Of a stretch of 64,000 nucleotides of DNA, positions 1-13,147 are shown piece by piece. The notes under the pieces were generated by a model that searched no databases, was not told where the DNA came from, and saw only the letters and a list, made by a program, of their open reading frames with translations. The stretch lies in assembly GCF_032854445.1 (NCBI RefSeq), contig NC_088306.1, positions 12,953,386-13,017,385 on the forward strand, written 5' to 3'. A program made the position numbers and the translations under genes. The DNA is from Liolophura sinensis. Lineage: Eukaryota; Mollusca; Polyplacophora; Chitonida; Chitonidae. Position 1 is the first letter of the stretch. The number at the start of each line of letters is the position of its first letter.

Positions 1-120
1 CAAACTGACATAAAGTGTGTGCCCCCTCCCCCTCCTTTTCTTGTGAAATAACAGGGTTTATTCTGTTTCCATAGTGTTCAATCACCTCAATTAGTAAGTG
101 ACTATCCATACACTTAAACG

Positions 121-269
121 GTACGTGGGAAGGTCAGCCAGCAACCTGCAGATGGTTGTGGGTTTCCCCCGGGCTCTGCCCAGTTTCCTCTCACCATAAT
201 GCTGGCCATCGTCATATAAGTGAAATATTCTTGAGTATGGCATAAAACACCAATCAAATAAATAAATAA
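121..269 (+). mobile_element. 5'-truncated SINE, family 1, with target site duplication
   Basis: This holds the 3' half of the SINE family best seen at 51872-52131: the GTACGTGGGAAGGTC block, a TTTCCCCCGGGCTCTG block, ATAAGTGAAATATTCTTGAG, and an (ATAA)n tail. A perfect 13-bp direct repeat, ATACACTTAAACG, flanks it at 108-120 and 270-282. This is a target site duplication and shows insertion already truncated, as expected for LINE-type reverse transcription. It lies in a Rab6 intron. Confidence 0.85.
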
Positions 270-283
270 ATACACTTAAACGA

Positions 284-1252
284 AAATGATGAGGGATTAT
301 GGTAATTTTTACCATACAAAAGCCAGTGGTAATTAAATCTTCACAAAACACCAAGCTTTATATGATGAACATAATATTATAAATCAGTTCCCGGTAGTAG
401 AAATTGTTGGTAACCGGCAAGATGTTTCCTAGGTCAAAAGTACACGAAACTGAAAAAATGTTTTTCAGCAATTCTGAAATCCTCATGCCTGCATAAGTCC
501 GGCAGTTGTCGACCACAATAGAATATGACTGGTGCTTACTGTACTGGCTGGGAGTGTCCAGTGTAAAACTTGCCCATGATTATATCTAATATACTTTAGT
601 AACCCATTTGCGCAACTATGGGCTGTGCAAAAATAAGTTACTAAAAATATCTACTCGGCTTGTTGTATTGTTTGACATGGGAACCTTTGGGAAACGTTCT
701 GTCTCAAATTAGTATTAAACGGATTGAACTAATCTGCACTTTTTCTCTTGGTGGAACAAAATTTCGGTTCTGTGAATTTCAATCCTGGGGAACTACAAGG
801 AACATTCAACCGAAAAAGATTTTACTCATACAGGTTTCCTTTTTTTACTCATCATTGCCTTAAAGGCATGAGTAAAAAAAACTGCATGCTGAAAACTTCA
901 CTGGAGCCCTGTGGAGTACAAAAACATGTTGAGCTCCTGTGGCTTTTGACTGAAAATCTGTGGAAAGGTTTGTCAGTTGCTTTTTGGTGTCCCGGCATAT
1001 TGAGGCTCAGTTTCCTCCAACTATTAATTGATCACTGTACCAGTCAGTCAGTCAATCAGTCAAGAGACTGATTCCTCTCCACATGTAGTTCAGTATGAGG
1101 TTTTATTTGTATATAGGTGTCATAAGTGTAACTTTTGTCATTTAAATTCAAGGTATTGATGCTGATGATCACGGTCATGATGATTGTAGCATTAACTGTC
1201 CAAATTACAGCAAATGGTTGTGATTTCCTGTTTATAGTCTTACAGAAGTACA
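284..1252. other. Rab6 intron, no feature seen
   Basis: AT-rich intronic sequence. Open frames of up to 107 codons here show no recognisable domain and overlap one another. No earlier Rab6 exon (NKxD motif) was found. Confidence 0.6.
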
Positions 1253-2034
1253 TGCATATATGTGGGTGTTGAGGTACATATATGTGTGGGTGTTGAGGTA
1301 CATATATGTGTGGGCGTTGAGGTACATATATATGCAGATGTTGAAGTACATATATATGTGGATGTTGAGGTACATATATGCATGGATGTTGAGGTACATA
1401 TATGTGTGGGTGTTGAGGTACATATATGTTTGGGTGTTGAGGTACATATATGTTTGGGTGTTGAGGTACATATATATGCGGATGTTGAGGTACATATATA
1501 TGTGGATGTTGAGGTACATATATGCGTGGGTGTTGAGGTACATATATGCGTGGATGTTGAGGTACATACGTGTGTGGGTGTTGAGGTACATATGTGTGTG
1601 GGTGTTGAGGTACATATATATGTGGATGTTGAGGTACATATATATATGGATGTTGAGGTACATATATGCATGGATGTTGAGGTACACATATGTGTGGGTG
1701 TTGAGGTACATATATATGTGGATGTTGAGGTACATATATATATGGATGTTGAGGTACATATATGCATGGATGTTGAGGTACACATGTGTGGGTGTTGAGG
1801 TACATATATGTGTGGGTGTTGAGGTACATATATATGCGGATGTTGAAGTACATATATAAGTGGGTGTTGAGGTACATATATAAGTGGGTGTTGAGGTACA
1901 TATATGTATGGGTGTTAAGGTACATATATGCGTGGATGTTGAGGTACATATGTGTGTGGGTGTTGAGGTACATATATGTGTGGGTGTTGAGGTACATATA
2001 TGTGTGGGTGTTGGGGTACATACATGTGTGGGTG
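1253..2034. repeat. 24-bp minisatellite, about 30 copies, in a Rab6 intron
   Basis: Tandem array of a roughly 24-bp unit of the form TTGAGGTACATATATGTGTG plus GGTG, with small length variants (TATATA runs, GGATG in place of GGGTG). It fills most of the intron and stops 57 bp before the Rab6 exon at 2092. Long ORFs on both strands here (for example MYLNTHTY repeats) arise because 24 is a multiple of three and the unit lacks stops; they are not genes. Alternating purine-pyrimidine runs (ATATATGTGTG) could adopt Z-DNA. Confidence 0.95.
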
Positions 2035-2038
2035 CTGA

Positions 2039-2239
<201 letters not shown>

Positions 2240-2612
2240 TAGAATAAGACATTGTAATAAGGAGCTTTTGAGTTTTGACAACATGGTGACGTTCTTTGCA
2301 TTTTGAGTACATATATACAGGAATTAATATTATCCATATAAATCAGACTTGTTTTCGTGCAATAAAAATTTTAGAGCATTTGCATGATGAGTTAGGAAAT
2401 TGAAGTCATGTTTGGTGAATAATTGTCAGTATTTTGTACAGCCATGCATGATAAACTGCAGTGATTTGCCCTGTCTTGATGTAAAGCAGCGTCAAGTTAC
2501 AGTGAACATCACCACAATGTCGTAACAATATTCAGGAACTTCTCATATCAGCACAGTATAAAGTACAGTAGCCGTTGCTTGTTGGTGCAATCCCCAGAAG
2601 CTACATGTTGTT

Positions 2613-2692
2613 TTGTATGACCTATGTTACAGTTGTGTGACCTATATTACAGTTGTATGACCTATGTTACAGTTGTATGACCTTTGTTACAG
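2613..2692 (+). repeat. 20-bp tandem repeat of the Rab6 3' splice site, 4 copies
   Basis: Four contiguous 20-bp copies of TTGTATGACCTATGTTACAG (two substitutions in copy 2, one in copy 4). Each ends in TTACAG. The exon at 2693 starts with TTGT, the same four bases that begin each unit, so the unit spans the intron-exon boundary. Candidate acceptors end at 2632, 2652, 2672 and 2692; family matching selects the last. Confidence 0.93.
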
Positions 2693-2750
2693 TTGTTCCG
2701 GAGAGTAGCGGCGGCATTACCAGGCATGGAATCTCCAGAACCCAAACAGG
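2693..2750 (+). CDS. RAB6: Rab6 GTPase, penultimate coding exon
   Basis: The exon begins exactly in phase with the previous one and reads LFRRVAAALPGM, the last helix of the Rab6 G domain, then a variable linker ESPEPKQ. The donor is taken as GG|GTCAGA because the single leftover G joins the next exon as a valine codon. The acceptor TTACAG is the last of four identical-length tandem copies (2613-2692), which makes the acceptor choice notable. Confidence 0.9.
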
Positions 2751-2798
2751 GTCAGAGTATCCTTTTCATCTTGTCTTTCATCCCATCTGTTCATTTAC

Positions 2799-3155
2799 CG
2801 GCCCCGATAGCACAGTTGGTAGAGCGTCTGCTTTGGGAGCAGTAGATCCAGGGTCAATCCTGGGTTGAGTCACACCTAAGACCTTAAAGAGGCAGTTGTA
2901 GCGTCCTCGCTTGGCGTTCAGCATGAAGGGGATAGTGCAAAGACCGGTTGACTAGTATCAGTATAATGGCTTGGGCGGGGCGGCTTACTTGCCTTCGGTA
3001 ATGCATATCAGTGAAGCAGCACTAGATAAAAGAGCGGTGGAAATCCGTCCTGTAACAAGGAGGCACATTACATACACTCGAAGGATTCCTTTGTCATCAT
3101 ATGACTGCAAAATTGTTAAGTATGATATTAAACCCCAAGCACTCACTCACTCATC
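2799..3155 (+). mobile_element. tRNA-derived SINE, family 2, CACTCACTCA tail
   Basis: The head GGCCCCGATAGCACAGTTGG resembles a tRNA gene with an A box, and GGGTCAATCCTGG is a B-box-like element. A body with GGGGCGGCTTACTTGCC and GATAAAAGAGCGGTGGAAAT follows, then a tail ending AAACCCCAAGCACTCACTCA. Parts of the same element recur at 41790-42237 and 45747-45811. It lies in the last Rab6 intron. Confidence 0.85.
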
Positions 3156-4790
3156 TATTTGGTCATTCTTAAGTCTTTTTAAACCTGATACAGCAGCCAT
3201 AGAACACAAAAGCCTGGCAGTGGAACCTGTGTATATTTGCATCATGCTGTTTGGCTTGTGGGCGTTGTTGTAATAGTGATGAAACTTTCTTAACATGCAT
3301 GTATTTGTTTCAGGGAACAGCTTAATCTAGTTACTTTTTTTCTGCGATTTTCTCAATAAACTTGTGTAAATACTTACTTTTAATCTTTCAAATAACCATT
3401 CTATGCAAAACTGCATAATTGATATGATGCTTTACCATTTTTTTTCTGTAAACTGCATGAGCGTAAGCAGGTTTCCCCCATGACCACTGAAAATCTAACT
3501 TGCGTGTAGTACTAAATGTCATTGTGTCATTGTTGCTGCTACTTGTATATGCCTGGTACATGTCTAAGTGCCCAGGGTGGGACAGCACACTAATCATCAA
3601 GCTGTTATAACCAGTAACCTGCCCCCTCCCCTCCTTTCATGAATGCTTCTGCATATATACATGGTTATACATGTAGTCAACAGTCATACTCACTATCCAA
3701 GTTAATGCTTACATGTTCTTCAGGGTGAATTAGTGTGATTAAAGTTGTTCTGTAGATTCTTATAAATCAAGAGGATGCGTTGAAGTGGCATATCATGCTC
3801 GTGCAGAGGTTGACAGAGATAATTTACAATTATATATTTAATTATGGTCATGTATTGTTTACTGATGAATGGCTGTGTATGTAGCTGTATAGTCAGATTC
3901 ACTACAGTCATGACAGCAGCCATATCAGACTGATTTATGAATGAGTGAGGGGTTACTGTTAATGAGGGACAGAAAAACAGAGGAAGGATGTACAATGTGA
4001 GGATAAAAAACTTAATAGCATGTGAATATGTTTAAAAAACATGACTTCTAAGCTGTTGGATTACCATTTAGCTACATGTAGTACTGTACAACAGATTTAA
4101 TTCTAGGTTAGTAGATAATGCTGAAAATTGAAAAAGTGGTCCCCTACTCTGTCTATATTTATGCAGTTCTGCTTTCTGTTATTAATTCTGTACAGTACAG
4201 CCTTGCTCCAACCTCTCAGTAGACTGCAGGTCTCCTGGGTGTTTTTTTTTAAGGGAAGCAGGATTATGGCTGGCTGTACTGTGGGTCAAGTCTGATTAAC
4301 TAATAACAGTATTAGAGAAAGGACTTAAAATGCATCGTTGGCAAACAGTGGTGATTATTCCGTCCTTTCTCGGAGTGACCTGCATACTTTACTAAGTGAA
4401 GTTATTGAGTGGATCTAATGGATAATAACACTAGTATTTGTGACTACCCTTCTTGGCTATGGCACTGATTTTAGAGCAGAGGATGCTGTGAGTTTTGAAG
4501 TGGCTATCACAGCCAAGAACCTAATCAGCAGCAATATATGCCAGTTAGACTCTTCATCCAACTGAAGTCATGGCAGGTTGTGCACTGGTAGACATTTTAT
4601 GGTGAACCTGCATTTCTGCTCTAGAATCTGTGCTTATCCGAAATATTTCATAACACTATCACATGTACAAGTTTATCAAAAAACACCTTCTAAATGACAT
4701 CCACCAATCTGATACTGGTGCATCTCCATGTGTGCTGATGCCGGGTGGTTGAGAAATTGCCTCTTCATAAAAGTATAAGAAAGTCACACA
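3156..4790. other. Rab6 intron, no feature seen
   Basis: AT-rich intronic DNA without recognisable coding, RNA or repeat structure apart from short homopolymers. Confidence 0.6.
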
Positions 4791-4791
4791 A

Positions 4792-4938
4792 AAGCAAACT
4801 AGGTTTGACAAACAGTTCATATCTTTCCATCCTCTGCATGTTAAACGGAGTATGTGGAGATGGAAGGCAAACTAGGTTTGACAAACAGTTCATATCTTTC
4901 CATTCTCTGCATGTTCCATCCTCTGCATGTGGAGTTTG
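4792..4938. repeat. Local ~74-bp direct duplication in a Rab6 intron
   Basis: A segment of about 50 bp containing GCAAACTAGGTTTGACAAAC and CATATCTTTCCA occurs at about 4792-4845 and again at 4866-4917. A further partial copy of CCATCCTCTGCATGT follows at 4917. The two long copies differ by one or two bases. Confidence 0.8.
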
Positions 4939-5045
4939 ATTGACTGATGCATCCCGATTTGTGAAGTTTGATTTTGATTTTGCATGCTGTTTATCCTGTC
5001 ATGCTAAGTATTCATTACAGGAAGTAGTAAATGTAAAAAAATACC

Positions 5046-5192
5046 TCCTTTCCTCTGGCAACAATCTGCTTATGGTCGTGGGTTTTCCCGGGCTCTGCCC
5101 AGTTTCCTTCCACAATTGTGCTGGCTGCCGCCATATAAGTGAGATATTCTTGAGTATGGCATAAAATACCAATCAAATAAATAAATAAATTA
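5046..5192 (+). mobile_element. SINE family 1 fragment
   Basis: A diverged copy of the family 1 body (ATGGTCGTGGGTTTTCCCGG, ATATTCTTGAGTATGGC) with tail CAAATAAATAAATAAATTAA. Part of the block before the CAACCTGCGG segment is deleted, and no tRNA-like head is present. Confidence 0.8.
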
Positions 5193-5727
5193 ATGAGAAG
5201 CCATGGGGGAGAAACTCTCATGGAACTGCTGTAAATTACCTCCCCTTAGGAGTACGGTGGTGGTTTTGCTTTAAAGGTGTCTCTGTGAACCCTCAGTAGA
5301 CTGCTTCTGAAACTGGGAGAGGATACTAACATCTTGCTACTGGATGTTCCAAGAACTTTCTGTCATTTCAAAAAAAAAAAAATTATGTTCATGTAGCAAA
5401 ATACCATTTACTAAAAGATAGAGGGAATGATACTTGTGACATGTTAAAGAACTGTATGCAGGCTTGTTCTGAATGCATGTCCTATCGCTTAAGCGGTTTC
5501 AGCACAAGGTCACTTTTAATCAGTTTGCTCCAAACATCCAAATTTCAGCATCATCAAGGGATTGAATTTTCTCAAGAGTTAATAATGTCAAAAAATCTTT
5601 ATTTGTTTATTGCACTAGTTACATTAGTGTTGTATTGTGTTTTGATGTTCTTTCTAGTTGTACTTATGTGTTTGTTGTTTTTTTTATTTGTTTGGTTGCT
5701 TTGTTTTCCTTGACTTTTGTTTCTCAG

Positions 5728-5795
5728 TGACTGAGGTGAAGCTAAAGGAAACCCCAGCAGAGCCTCAGCCACAAGAAGGCGGATGCGCATGCTAA
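5728..5795 (+). CDS. RAB6: Rab6 GTPase, last coding exon with CAC prenylation end
   Basis: This short exon follows a TTTCTCAG acceptor and encodes VTEVKLKETPAEPQPQEGGC, then AC and a TAA stop. Rab6 proteins end in a hypervariable acidic/proline segment and a Cys-X-Cys motif, GGCSC in vertebrates and GGCAC here; both cysteines are geranylgeranylated by Rab geranylgeranyl transferase for membrane anchoring. The preceding intron is about 3 kb and holds two SINE insertions. The 3'UTR starts at 5796; its end was not identified. Confidence 0.92.
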
Positions 5796-8490
5796 ATGTT
5801 ACAATGTGTGCCATTGGACAGTTTTATATACAGTGTTGTCACGTTGATTTATAGTGGTCAGTGCCATGAGCATAGCTTATGGCCGTTGTGGGAATGTGTG
5901 CTTTCTGTGGGAGAAATAATACAGGGACGAAAGATGATCAAATGACTTTCTGGGATTGCTTCTGATTTCAGTTGTTGATATCCAATGCGGATAATGTATG
6001 TATGGCTGAAAATCTGGAGTGCTGGATTTTAAGCACCTATCATCAATCACTGATGTCAGTGAGGTGTAAAGATCAACAAGGAGTGCTTGGGGACACCCTT
6101 CAGGAATGGGGTAAAACATGACTTGCTAACAGTTTGTGGGCATCTAGGATGTGCCATATATGATATGCACAACCATACACATATGTGCTGTTGATCATGA
6201 ATTCATATTAGAAGATGTTAGCTGGATGAATGAATACATCTATGAAAAAATAATTATCATGCAAGATATATGTCGTGCAAAATCAAAGTACCTTTTCATC
6301 CCTGGTGATATTAGGAAAATTTTGTTTTCAGCTAAAACAAGCAAAATCTAAAACTGCACATTAAGCTACTCAGCTTTAATGGCTATCTCTGCATTATGAT
6401 ATACCCATTTGACTGACAGAACATGTAAGCTATAATAGCCTTGTACACCTGCTGCATGAATACCTAATCAGGGAATATTTGTGCAAGATTAAATTCATTG
6501 TAGGTGTGTATGTGATTAGTTTGAAAGAGAAGACAACAGAACTCTATAAAAGTCTTTGCTTGTTATCCACATGAACTGAACAGTGACCATAATCTGAACT
6601 GCCTTTGTGGAATTGCACTAGAGACGAACTATTGAGAAAATTTACATAGTTATGTATATTTAGGATGATTGACAGAGCTGGGATTCTGTGCATGGGATTT
6701 TTGATGCTTACTTTTCAAGTTAAGTATCTTACTGCCTTGCACATGCAAATTTTGTGGTAGGTGTACACTCTCATACAAGTAAACTCAATACATACATTCT
6801 GTGTGTGTATATATATATATATATAGTTTTTTTTTTTTAGAAATGATTTTGATTATGGTAAAGATAAATATTTTGTGTAACTTTGCTTTGTGCTGAATAA
6901 GATTTTTTGCCGAATTGTAACCATTCCGGTCAGCTTTAGCATTACTTCTGCAGGACTGGAGAGTGGGGGGGAGGGGGGGGGGGTAGGGGTGCACTACCAC
7001 CACACTGTCGCATGATGTTACGTTTAGAGTGGTCACCTAGTTTCATTTTGTACTTGTAGTTTTTGTTAATATAAGCTATGCAGTGACGTTAGCAAGCAGA
7101 ATTTCATGGCTGAATGGCATCAGTGATATCCTGTGGTGTTAGTGTTTCTGTACATGCTGATAATGTAACTTGAGGGAACAGAATAATGTGTATTGTATAA
7201 CAAGGGATAACTCTGCAAGACGTCCAATCTTTCGCAAAATTATATGGTGATAATAAATATGTAAAGGTACAACACTTTGTAATATATCTTCTCGTGCACA
7301 CATTTATTTTTCAGCCTATTCTAATCATTACAGTTATTATTTATTAGTGTCGTAGATGGTCCATTATATAATTACTGATAACTTATTTATCTGTATAAGA
7401 GCATATTAACCTAAAATAACCAGCTGGGATCAATAGTTAACTGTGTATATACAGTCCTATATCTTTCCTGGTTCATATGCTGCTGGAGAGTTACGGAGTG
7501 AAAGCTAGCTGGCTTACTTTAATGTTCAGACATGGGTCCTTGGCAAATCGTTACAGAATAAAAACATTGGTTTCAAATAGTGCTATACCCTTTAGGGTAT
7601 ATTTATTCACTACAGTTTCCATATAGTGATATGCCTTTCAAGGTATATTTATTCACTAGCGTTTCCATATGGTGCTAATATTTATGCTCCATGCCAGTAG
7701 ATGCCAGTATTGTGTGACGTAATAATTATTACTCTATGAGTAGCAAAATTTTCCTACCCGTAATTGTAACATTAAATTTCTAACCACAGTTTAGCATTAT
7801 TACGTAAATGCTACCTGTCTGCATAAACACCCCTTCTCCAACTAAAACCCACTACAGTCACGCTTTGAATTGTTCATGTACTGGGTCCGCCCAGTTGCTT
7901 TCACTTAGCGCCCTCTCCATCAGCATATGATCGGAGAGTCACAGTATTTTATACTGTATCTAGCCTGTGTATGTGGGTGTATTGTGAGTAGGTAACAACA
8001 ACTGTATTATCTAGCAGCTGACTTAATCAGTGGCAGCAAAAGTTTTAGTAGATTAGAGATGTGGCGCCATTTCATGCCATGAGCAGTCAATCTGATTAAC
8101 TTTTTTTTTTTGGTTAAAACATCACTGACGTGTAACTAGTGTTTATAAAGATCTCGTGTTGCACACTCCTTGGAATTTTCCCCTCCACCATTGGGCTTAC
8201 GATTGCCATTTATTCTTCCACCCTAAAACTAGCTCGCTATCTCTCTCTGTCGGCCACTCACCAGCGAACTCTGCTTCAGTCTTGCTTGTCTGGTGTTCAT
8301 AGTGTGTTTCAGTCAAACGAACAAGCTGAGTTCCTTGTTACATCACAGCAATACGCCATTGAACTCCTTGTACCATGCTGTCCAAGGTTTTAGAAACGCC
8401 GGCGATGTAAACTGCATTTAGTAACGCTAAATTGAGAGCTACTATTTTATATAAAAATATGACTATCTGTACATAAATCTATTTACATGA
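5796..8490. other. Rab6 3'UTR and 3' flank
   Basis: No coding feature supported. It includes a (TA)n tract at 6806-6826, a G-rich run at 6961-6990, and an AATAAA at 7252-7257 that could end a Rab6 transcript. Several AATAAA hexamers occur, so the true poly(A) site cannot be chosen by eye. Confidence 0.5.
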
Positions 8491-8495
8491 AAGGT

Positions 8496-8506
8496 CTGTG
8501 TGTATT

Positions 8507-8538
<32 letters not shown>

Positions 8539-8650
8539 CATACACACACACAGATCATCAATATTACGTGTTTTTGTGTTATTGCTTACGTTACACTTTT
8601 GTTCGGAATGTTTGTGTTGGCGTTTTTGTGTGTGTGTGTGTGTGCTTCCG
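8496..8650. repeat. Microsatellites (TG)n/(TA)n and (GT)n
   Basis: A (TG)n-(TA)n-(CA)n compound tract at about 8497-8551 is partly self-complementary, and a (GT)n run lies at about 8627-8643. Short ORFs across them are by-products. Confidence 0.85.
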
Positions 8651-11600
8651 TAGTTGGTTGTATTAATTATATACATAGATTTCCAGATTACTGTACCTGT
8701 TTGTAATTGCACGCTCAGCTTTTATTAGTCCCATGTCAGTAAGGCAGGTTTACCCCTCTGCCAGTCCTTCACCAGTTTTCCAGACTTCGTTTCCAAACGG
8801 TTCATCGTGTTGACTTGAAACTTAGTATACTGTACATAGCTAACCGCTTGACAATTACGATTTGCACATGAAGTTCGATCCCACGTTTACCCTTTTCTGC
8901 AAAGTATGGATGTTTCGTCCTGTCCTTTTGGAACCTTTCTTCCAAAAATGGTAGTGGTATTGAACTGTTTGTACATATATTTGGTTTTATCATGACAAGT
9001 TACAGATGGTCAACTGCATTTGTATGTTACGCTGTTTTCCTTTATTTTCAAAAGTTTGTGGGAAACCGGCGTAAACTAACCTTCGCAAAGTACTTTACAA
9101 ACATCAGCATGTAGAATAAAACAAGAACAGCGACGACTGTGTAACAATTGGTAGATGGTCACACGTGACCGGAAAATTTCGGCCTCTTGTTAATTTACTT
9201 CGTTAAGGTTTTATTCTTATGGTTTATGTAAAGTTTAAAAAGTAACAACCGTTACTTAAGTAGAATTAGGCAAAGAAAAACTTGTAGTGGTGTTAAATGC
9301 AACGTCATGGGTCTAAAATTACTTAAAATGACGTGTTGTTGTTACATTCAGTAATCATTTACAGATGACCAACCTGTTGGCTTTTTCGCGCATTAACCTT
9401 GGGCCTCTAACATACTCTTTACAGGGCATACGTCGATCTTTACGGTTGGTTTACTAGTAACTTTTGTACAGGAATCTTGAAGACCGCCGAGGTCTCTGGG
9501 ATCAAGGTGACAAGTTATGTCAGAAAACACAAACAGTCCGTCCCAAGCTTAGTTTTTCATAATACTTTATATACACATGCATTCTCTTTACCGAAAGTAT
9601 GTACATGGTCCTAACCAAAACCTAAAACAATCTGAGTGATGAATGTTGATTAAATAGCTCGGAGCAAGGACACACGTGGTGAGGTTAAGCCTGAAGAAGC
9701 CTATGTGCATTTCAGTGGCTCCAAAGGTCAAGTTTGTCTAGTAGTGGCAGTGATGTAAAGCTAGCGTAGAGAACGGCACATGCTGTGTAAGGATTATAAG
9801 GCTTGGTCACATGTTCACAGGCCCAGCTGTCGTTTGTTCAAAGCGACCACAGACAAGTGGCCTGCACATGTTTCACTAAGCCCCTTTACAACACAAAATA
9901 ACTTAAGATCCATATTGGCTATAAGGACCGGGTTTAGATATACACACATACACATGTGTTTAGGTTTAACATTTCCAATGTATCTCTTGTATTGTTGGAT
10001 AAAAACTATATGTAGTTCGTTGACTTATAACTGAAGGTCGCTCGGTGTGGGGCGGATCTTGTCGAGTAAGCCTTTTCCTTAACTCTGTCCAGCTACCGGA
10101 ATCGAGCTCCAGCCGAAGGTACCCTTATCAGAACCATCTGACCCAGAAGGGGGGTGCTCCTGCTGAACGCGGTTATCTCCCCATTGTTCTCAAAGACAGG
10201 ATGCACTTTTTTCATGTGGAACAAAATGCAAGCAGTTCGCGTTCTTGGTGGTACTGCAGAGCTTTATATGCTATGCCTGCAGTGCATGCCTGATGTGGTG
10301 CTCTAAGGAGTACCCAGCCTTCCTGTGAAAACACCGCCTTGAGACTCTCCATATATCAGTAGTCCTCCCCGTCGTCCAGAAATCGTAGGCTCATTGGAAC
10401 ATTCTGTTTTAGGCTTGACTGTACACTGCTCGGATGCCATGTTGACACATATGCATTTAAAGACAATGCCCTTTGTTCACTGAAAATTACCTGTTCTGCA
10501 GTCAACTTGAACACAAATATTCACTAGCGGTTAGAACTGTTTACTCCGGCGTAAAGGTTAGGTAATACAGTGTGTTGAGATTACGCATGATGTAAAACAT
10601 ATTTAGAATTATGTACATGACAAGCAAACTGAAAATCATGTTCTTTTTTTTTTGTTTTGTTTTTTTTTTTCAAATTAAAAACGCTGGTCTGATATGTTCA
10701 ATAGAACCCTTTATGACGCCGATGAGCAGACATGGCAGTGGTTAGCTGTTCATAGTACTCACGTCATTGGTCACTTTTGTACCGCAATTGCCGTAGGGTT
10801 CATACTGTGAAATAGTGTTCCTGTATACGTGAAGTGAAATTGTCGATTATGTCTAGGTCGCTCTTAGGGTTTTCAGAAGTGTATTTCAAATAACTGAACG
10901 TATTCATTACACTCCTGATGTATCCCCTCGTGTGGTATGTCTGCGCCTCCTCGGCGCAGAGAAGTCATTCAAACTCAGAACGAAGATTTTTTGTTTACAA
11001 AGCGTTTATCATTGTGAACAAGCTTACACTGACAATATTTGACAATTATTATATGAATCTATCCTTGCTCTTACAGGTAAAAATGTACCATATTTTCTGG
11101 CGTGTGCTGTTGAAGTCTCTCGACGTAAATGTTTCACTTCTCTAAGACAAGGGCGTAAAAAAGGAGAAAGCGATTACTCGGCGTGTACGACCCCACCGTT
11201 AGTTATTCTCGTTGCTTTCTCCCTTCACCTGGTTTCCTCCATTCACAAACCCGAACACCGTTAGTGAAATATTCTTAAAAGCAGTGAAACCTCTTCAGAA
11301 TAAAATAACTTTAATTTGTCTATGAATCCTGCTTGTAGATTTTTCTGCTGGTGGTCAAACAATGTGCTCAGAATTTTTACCAAAACCACGCGGGCAAATG
11401 CGTTGTATGTTATATCATATTTGAAAAGCTTTTAAGGGGCGTTTATACAACTGAGAAACAGTGTGTTAATTCTGCCTGCCTCTATAGTTTATTGATATTC
11501 ATATTTTGACCATCCCGGTGAAGTATGGCATAGCTCTGCGGAAACGAAGTTTTGTTAAATTATTGGATCTGATGAAAATTTACCATGGACCATAATTATT

Positions 11601-13140
11601 GTATGTTCGTTGGTGCAACAAACTGCACTGTATTAATATGAGTACGACGTAAAACATCAAAGTGAATTCCTTACTGGAAGACGAGCAACTTCAGAGCGTC
11701 TTTAATTCTCCTCTAGCCCCTCAGCAAGGGGGTTTTCTTAGCCTGTGAACCTGACCCTTTAGTTACAGAGTATGTCAGCTATCACGCTGATAAATATTCA
11801 GTACAGTGTCTAATATTGTAGACCCTATGGATAGAAACTTCCCAATAGTTTGTCTGGTGTAGCTAGCTATACGTCCTCCTTCCGTGCGCCATATTCCTTT
11901 CCATTCTAGACGTGGTGGTCATGACATCCAGCTGTACATGTGTAGATGCATGATTGGCGCTTTCATTGTCTCCATGCTGTCTCCTGAGCTACGGCGTAAA
12001 ACACCAATCATTTAAACAAAAACACCTTTTGAGCCATAATTAACAATAACATGAGGGAAGTAGGAACATTTCAGTGTGTGCCATTAAGTTGTTCTGTATT
12101 TCTAGTCATGTGAATTGTTAGACTTTTGGAAGTGTTCATAGCACTCCATAGTTCCATTCAGTCCAAATTTACCTTGTCGTGAAAAGTACCCATTATATGG
12201 ACTTTCGGTGATGATTACTCTGCTTACTCGCTTTCAGGGTTTCCCATAATTTCAGAAAACATTGTCTACTCCGAATATGACGCTCTGCATTGTGTTATTC
12301 GTATGTATTCGTCTTGATCATCTTTTGCATTGGCAGTATCTCGCAAAATATTGCATTTCTGTCAAGTGGTATTATTTGGAGTTATCTGAAGTAACGCTGA
12401 AACCATTTCGTGATATGCATTTAAATAATGTGAAATCCTTTTCATACGTTTTCTTGGCCGTATAACATGCTGTGATACCAAGCATTTGTATCTCACAGTC
12501 ACTGTGTATCAGGTTTTTTTCGCACACAGGATCATAACGTTCTGTACATCGTGTCGTTACTATGAAGCTTATCCCACACTATACTGTGTACTGAGTGCAT
12601 CTTGCATACTACTGTATCATATACTTTGTCATCAGTTTATCTCGCATTACCGTGAATCACGCGGTGTAATGAGTTCGTCTTGTACACTACATATACTGTG
12701 TATTCTGCTTATTTCACATTCTACATTGTATTAAACATCTAGTGTATATTATTTACGTACGTATGTTTGTATTTAGTAAGCGTCTCGTTTCAGATCTACT
12801 CTGTATATATTGTATATTTTGCATGCACTTCCTTCAGTGTCTGTATAATATGTGTCTTACAGCTGCTATGATGTGCATTGGAAACAAAAACTGAAATGTT
12901 GTAATAAAGCGAAATGTATAAACGATCACATATGAGATTTTGTTTCACCTCCTCATCTACCGCTCGGCGCTGTGAAGTACTGCCATTATGGCCATATGAA
13001 CAGCGATCAGCTGATAAACGTTCTCCATGTCTTTGTGCGTTTTCCCTGATGCAGACTTTTAAAACTGAAGTGCTCTGCGTTTAACCCTTAAAGGGTGATG
13101 AGTGACCCGACTTTGAAAGTGTTCTATGCAACACATGTAC
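8651..13140. other. Intergenic stretch, no gene supported
   Basis: No recognised protein, RNA gene or intact mobile element. Small relics of SINE-like 3' ends appear at about 11235-11265 and 11965-12015 (ACGGCGTAAAACACCAATCA). The region 12480-12740 has weakly repetitive TACTGTGTA-type sequence. An AATAAA lies at 12903-12908. Confidence 0.5.
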
Positions 13141-13147
13141 GTTATAT

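Noticed and set aside
12262..12465. Short hydrophobic ORF resembling a signal peptide
   Set aside because: No in-phase donor and no downstream coding partner; the exon at 17900 fits the receptor much better.
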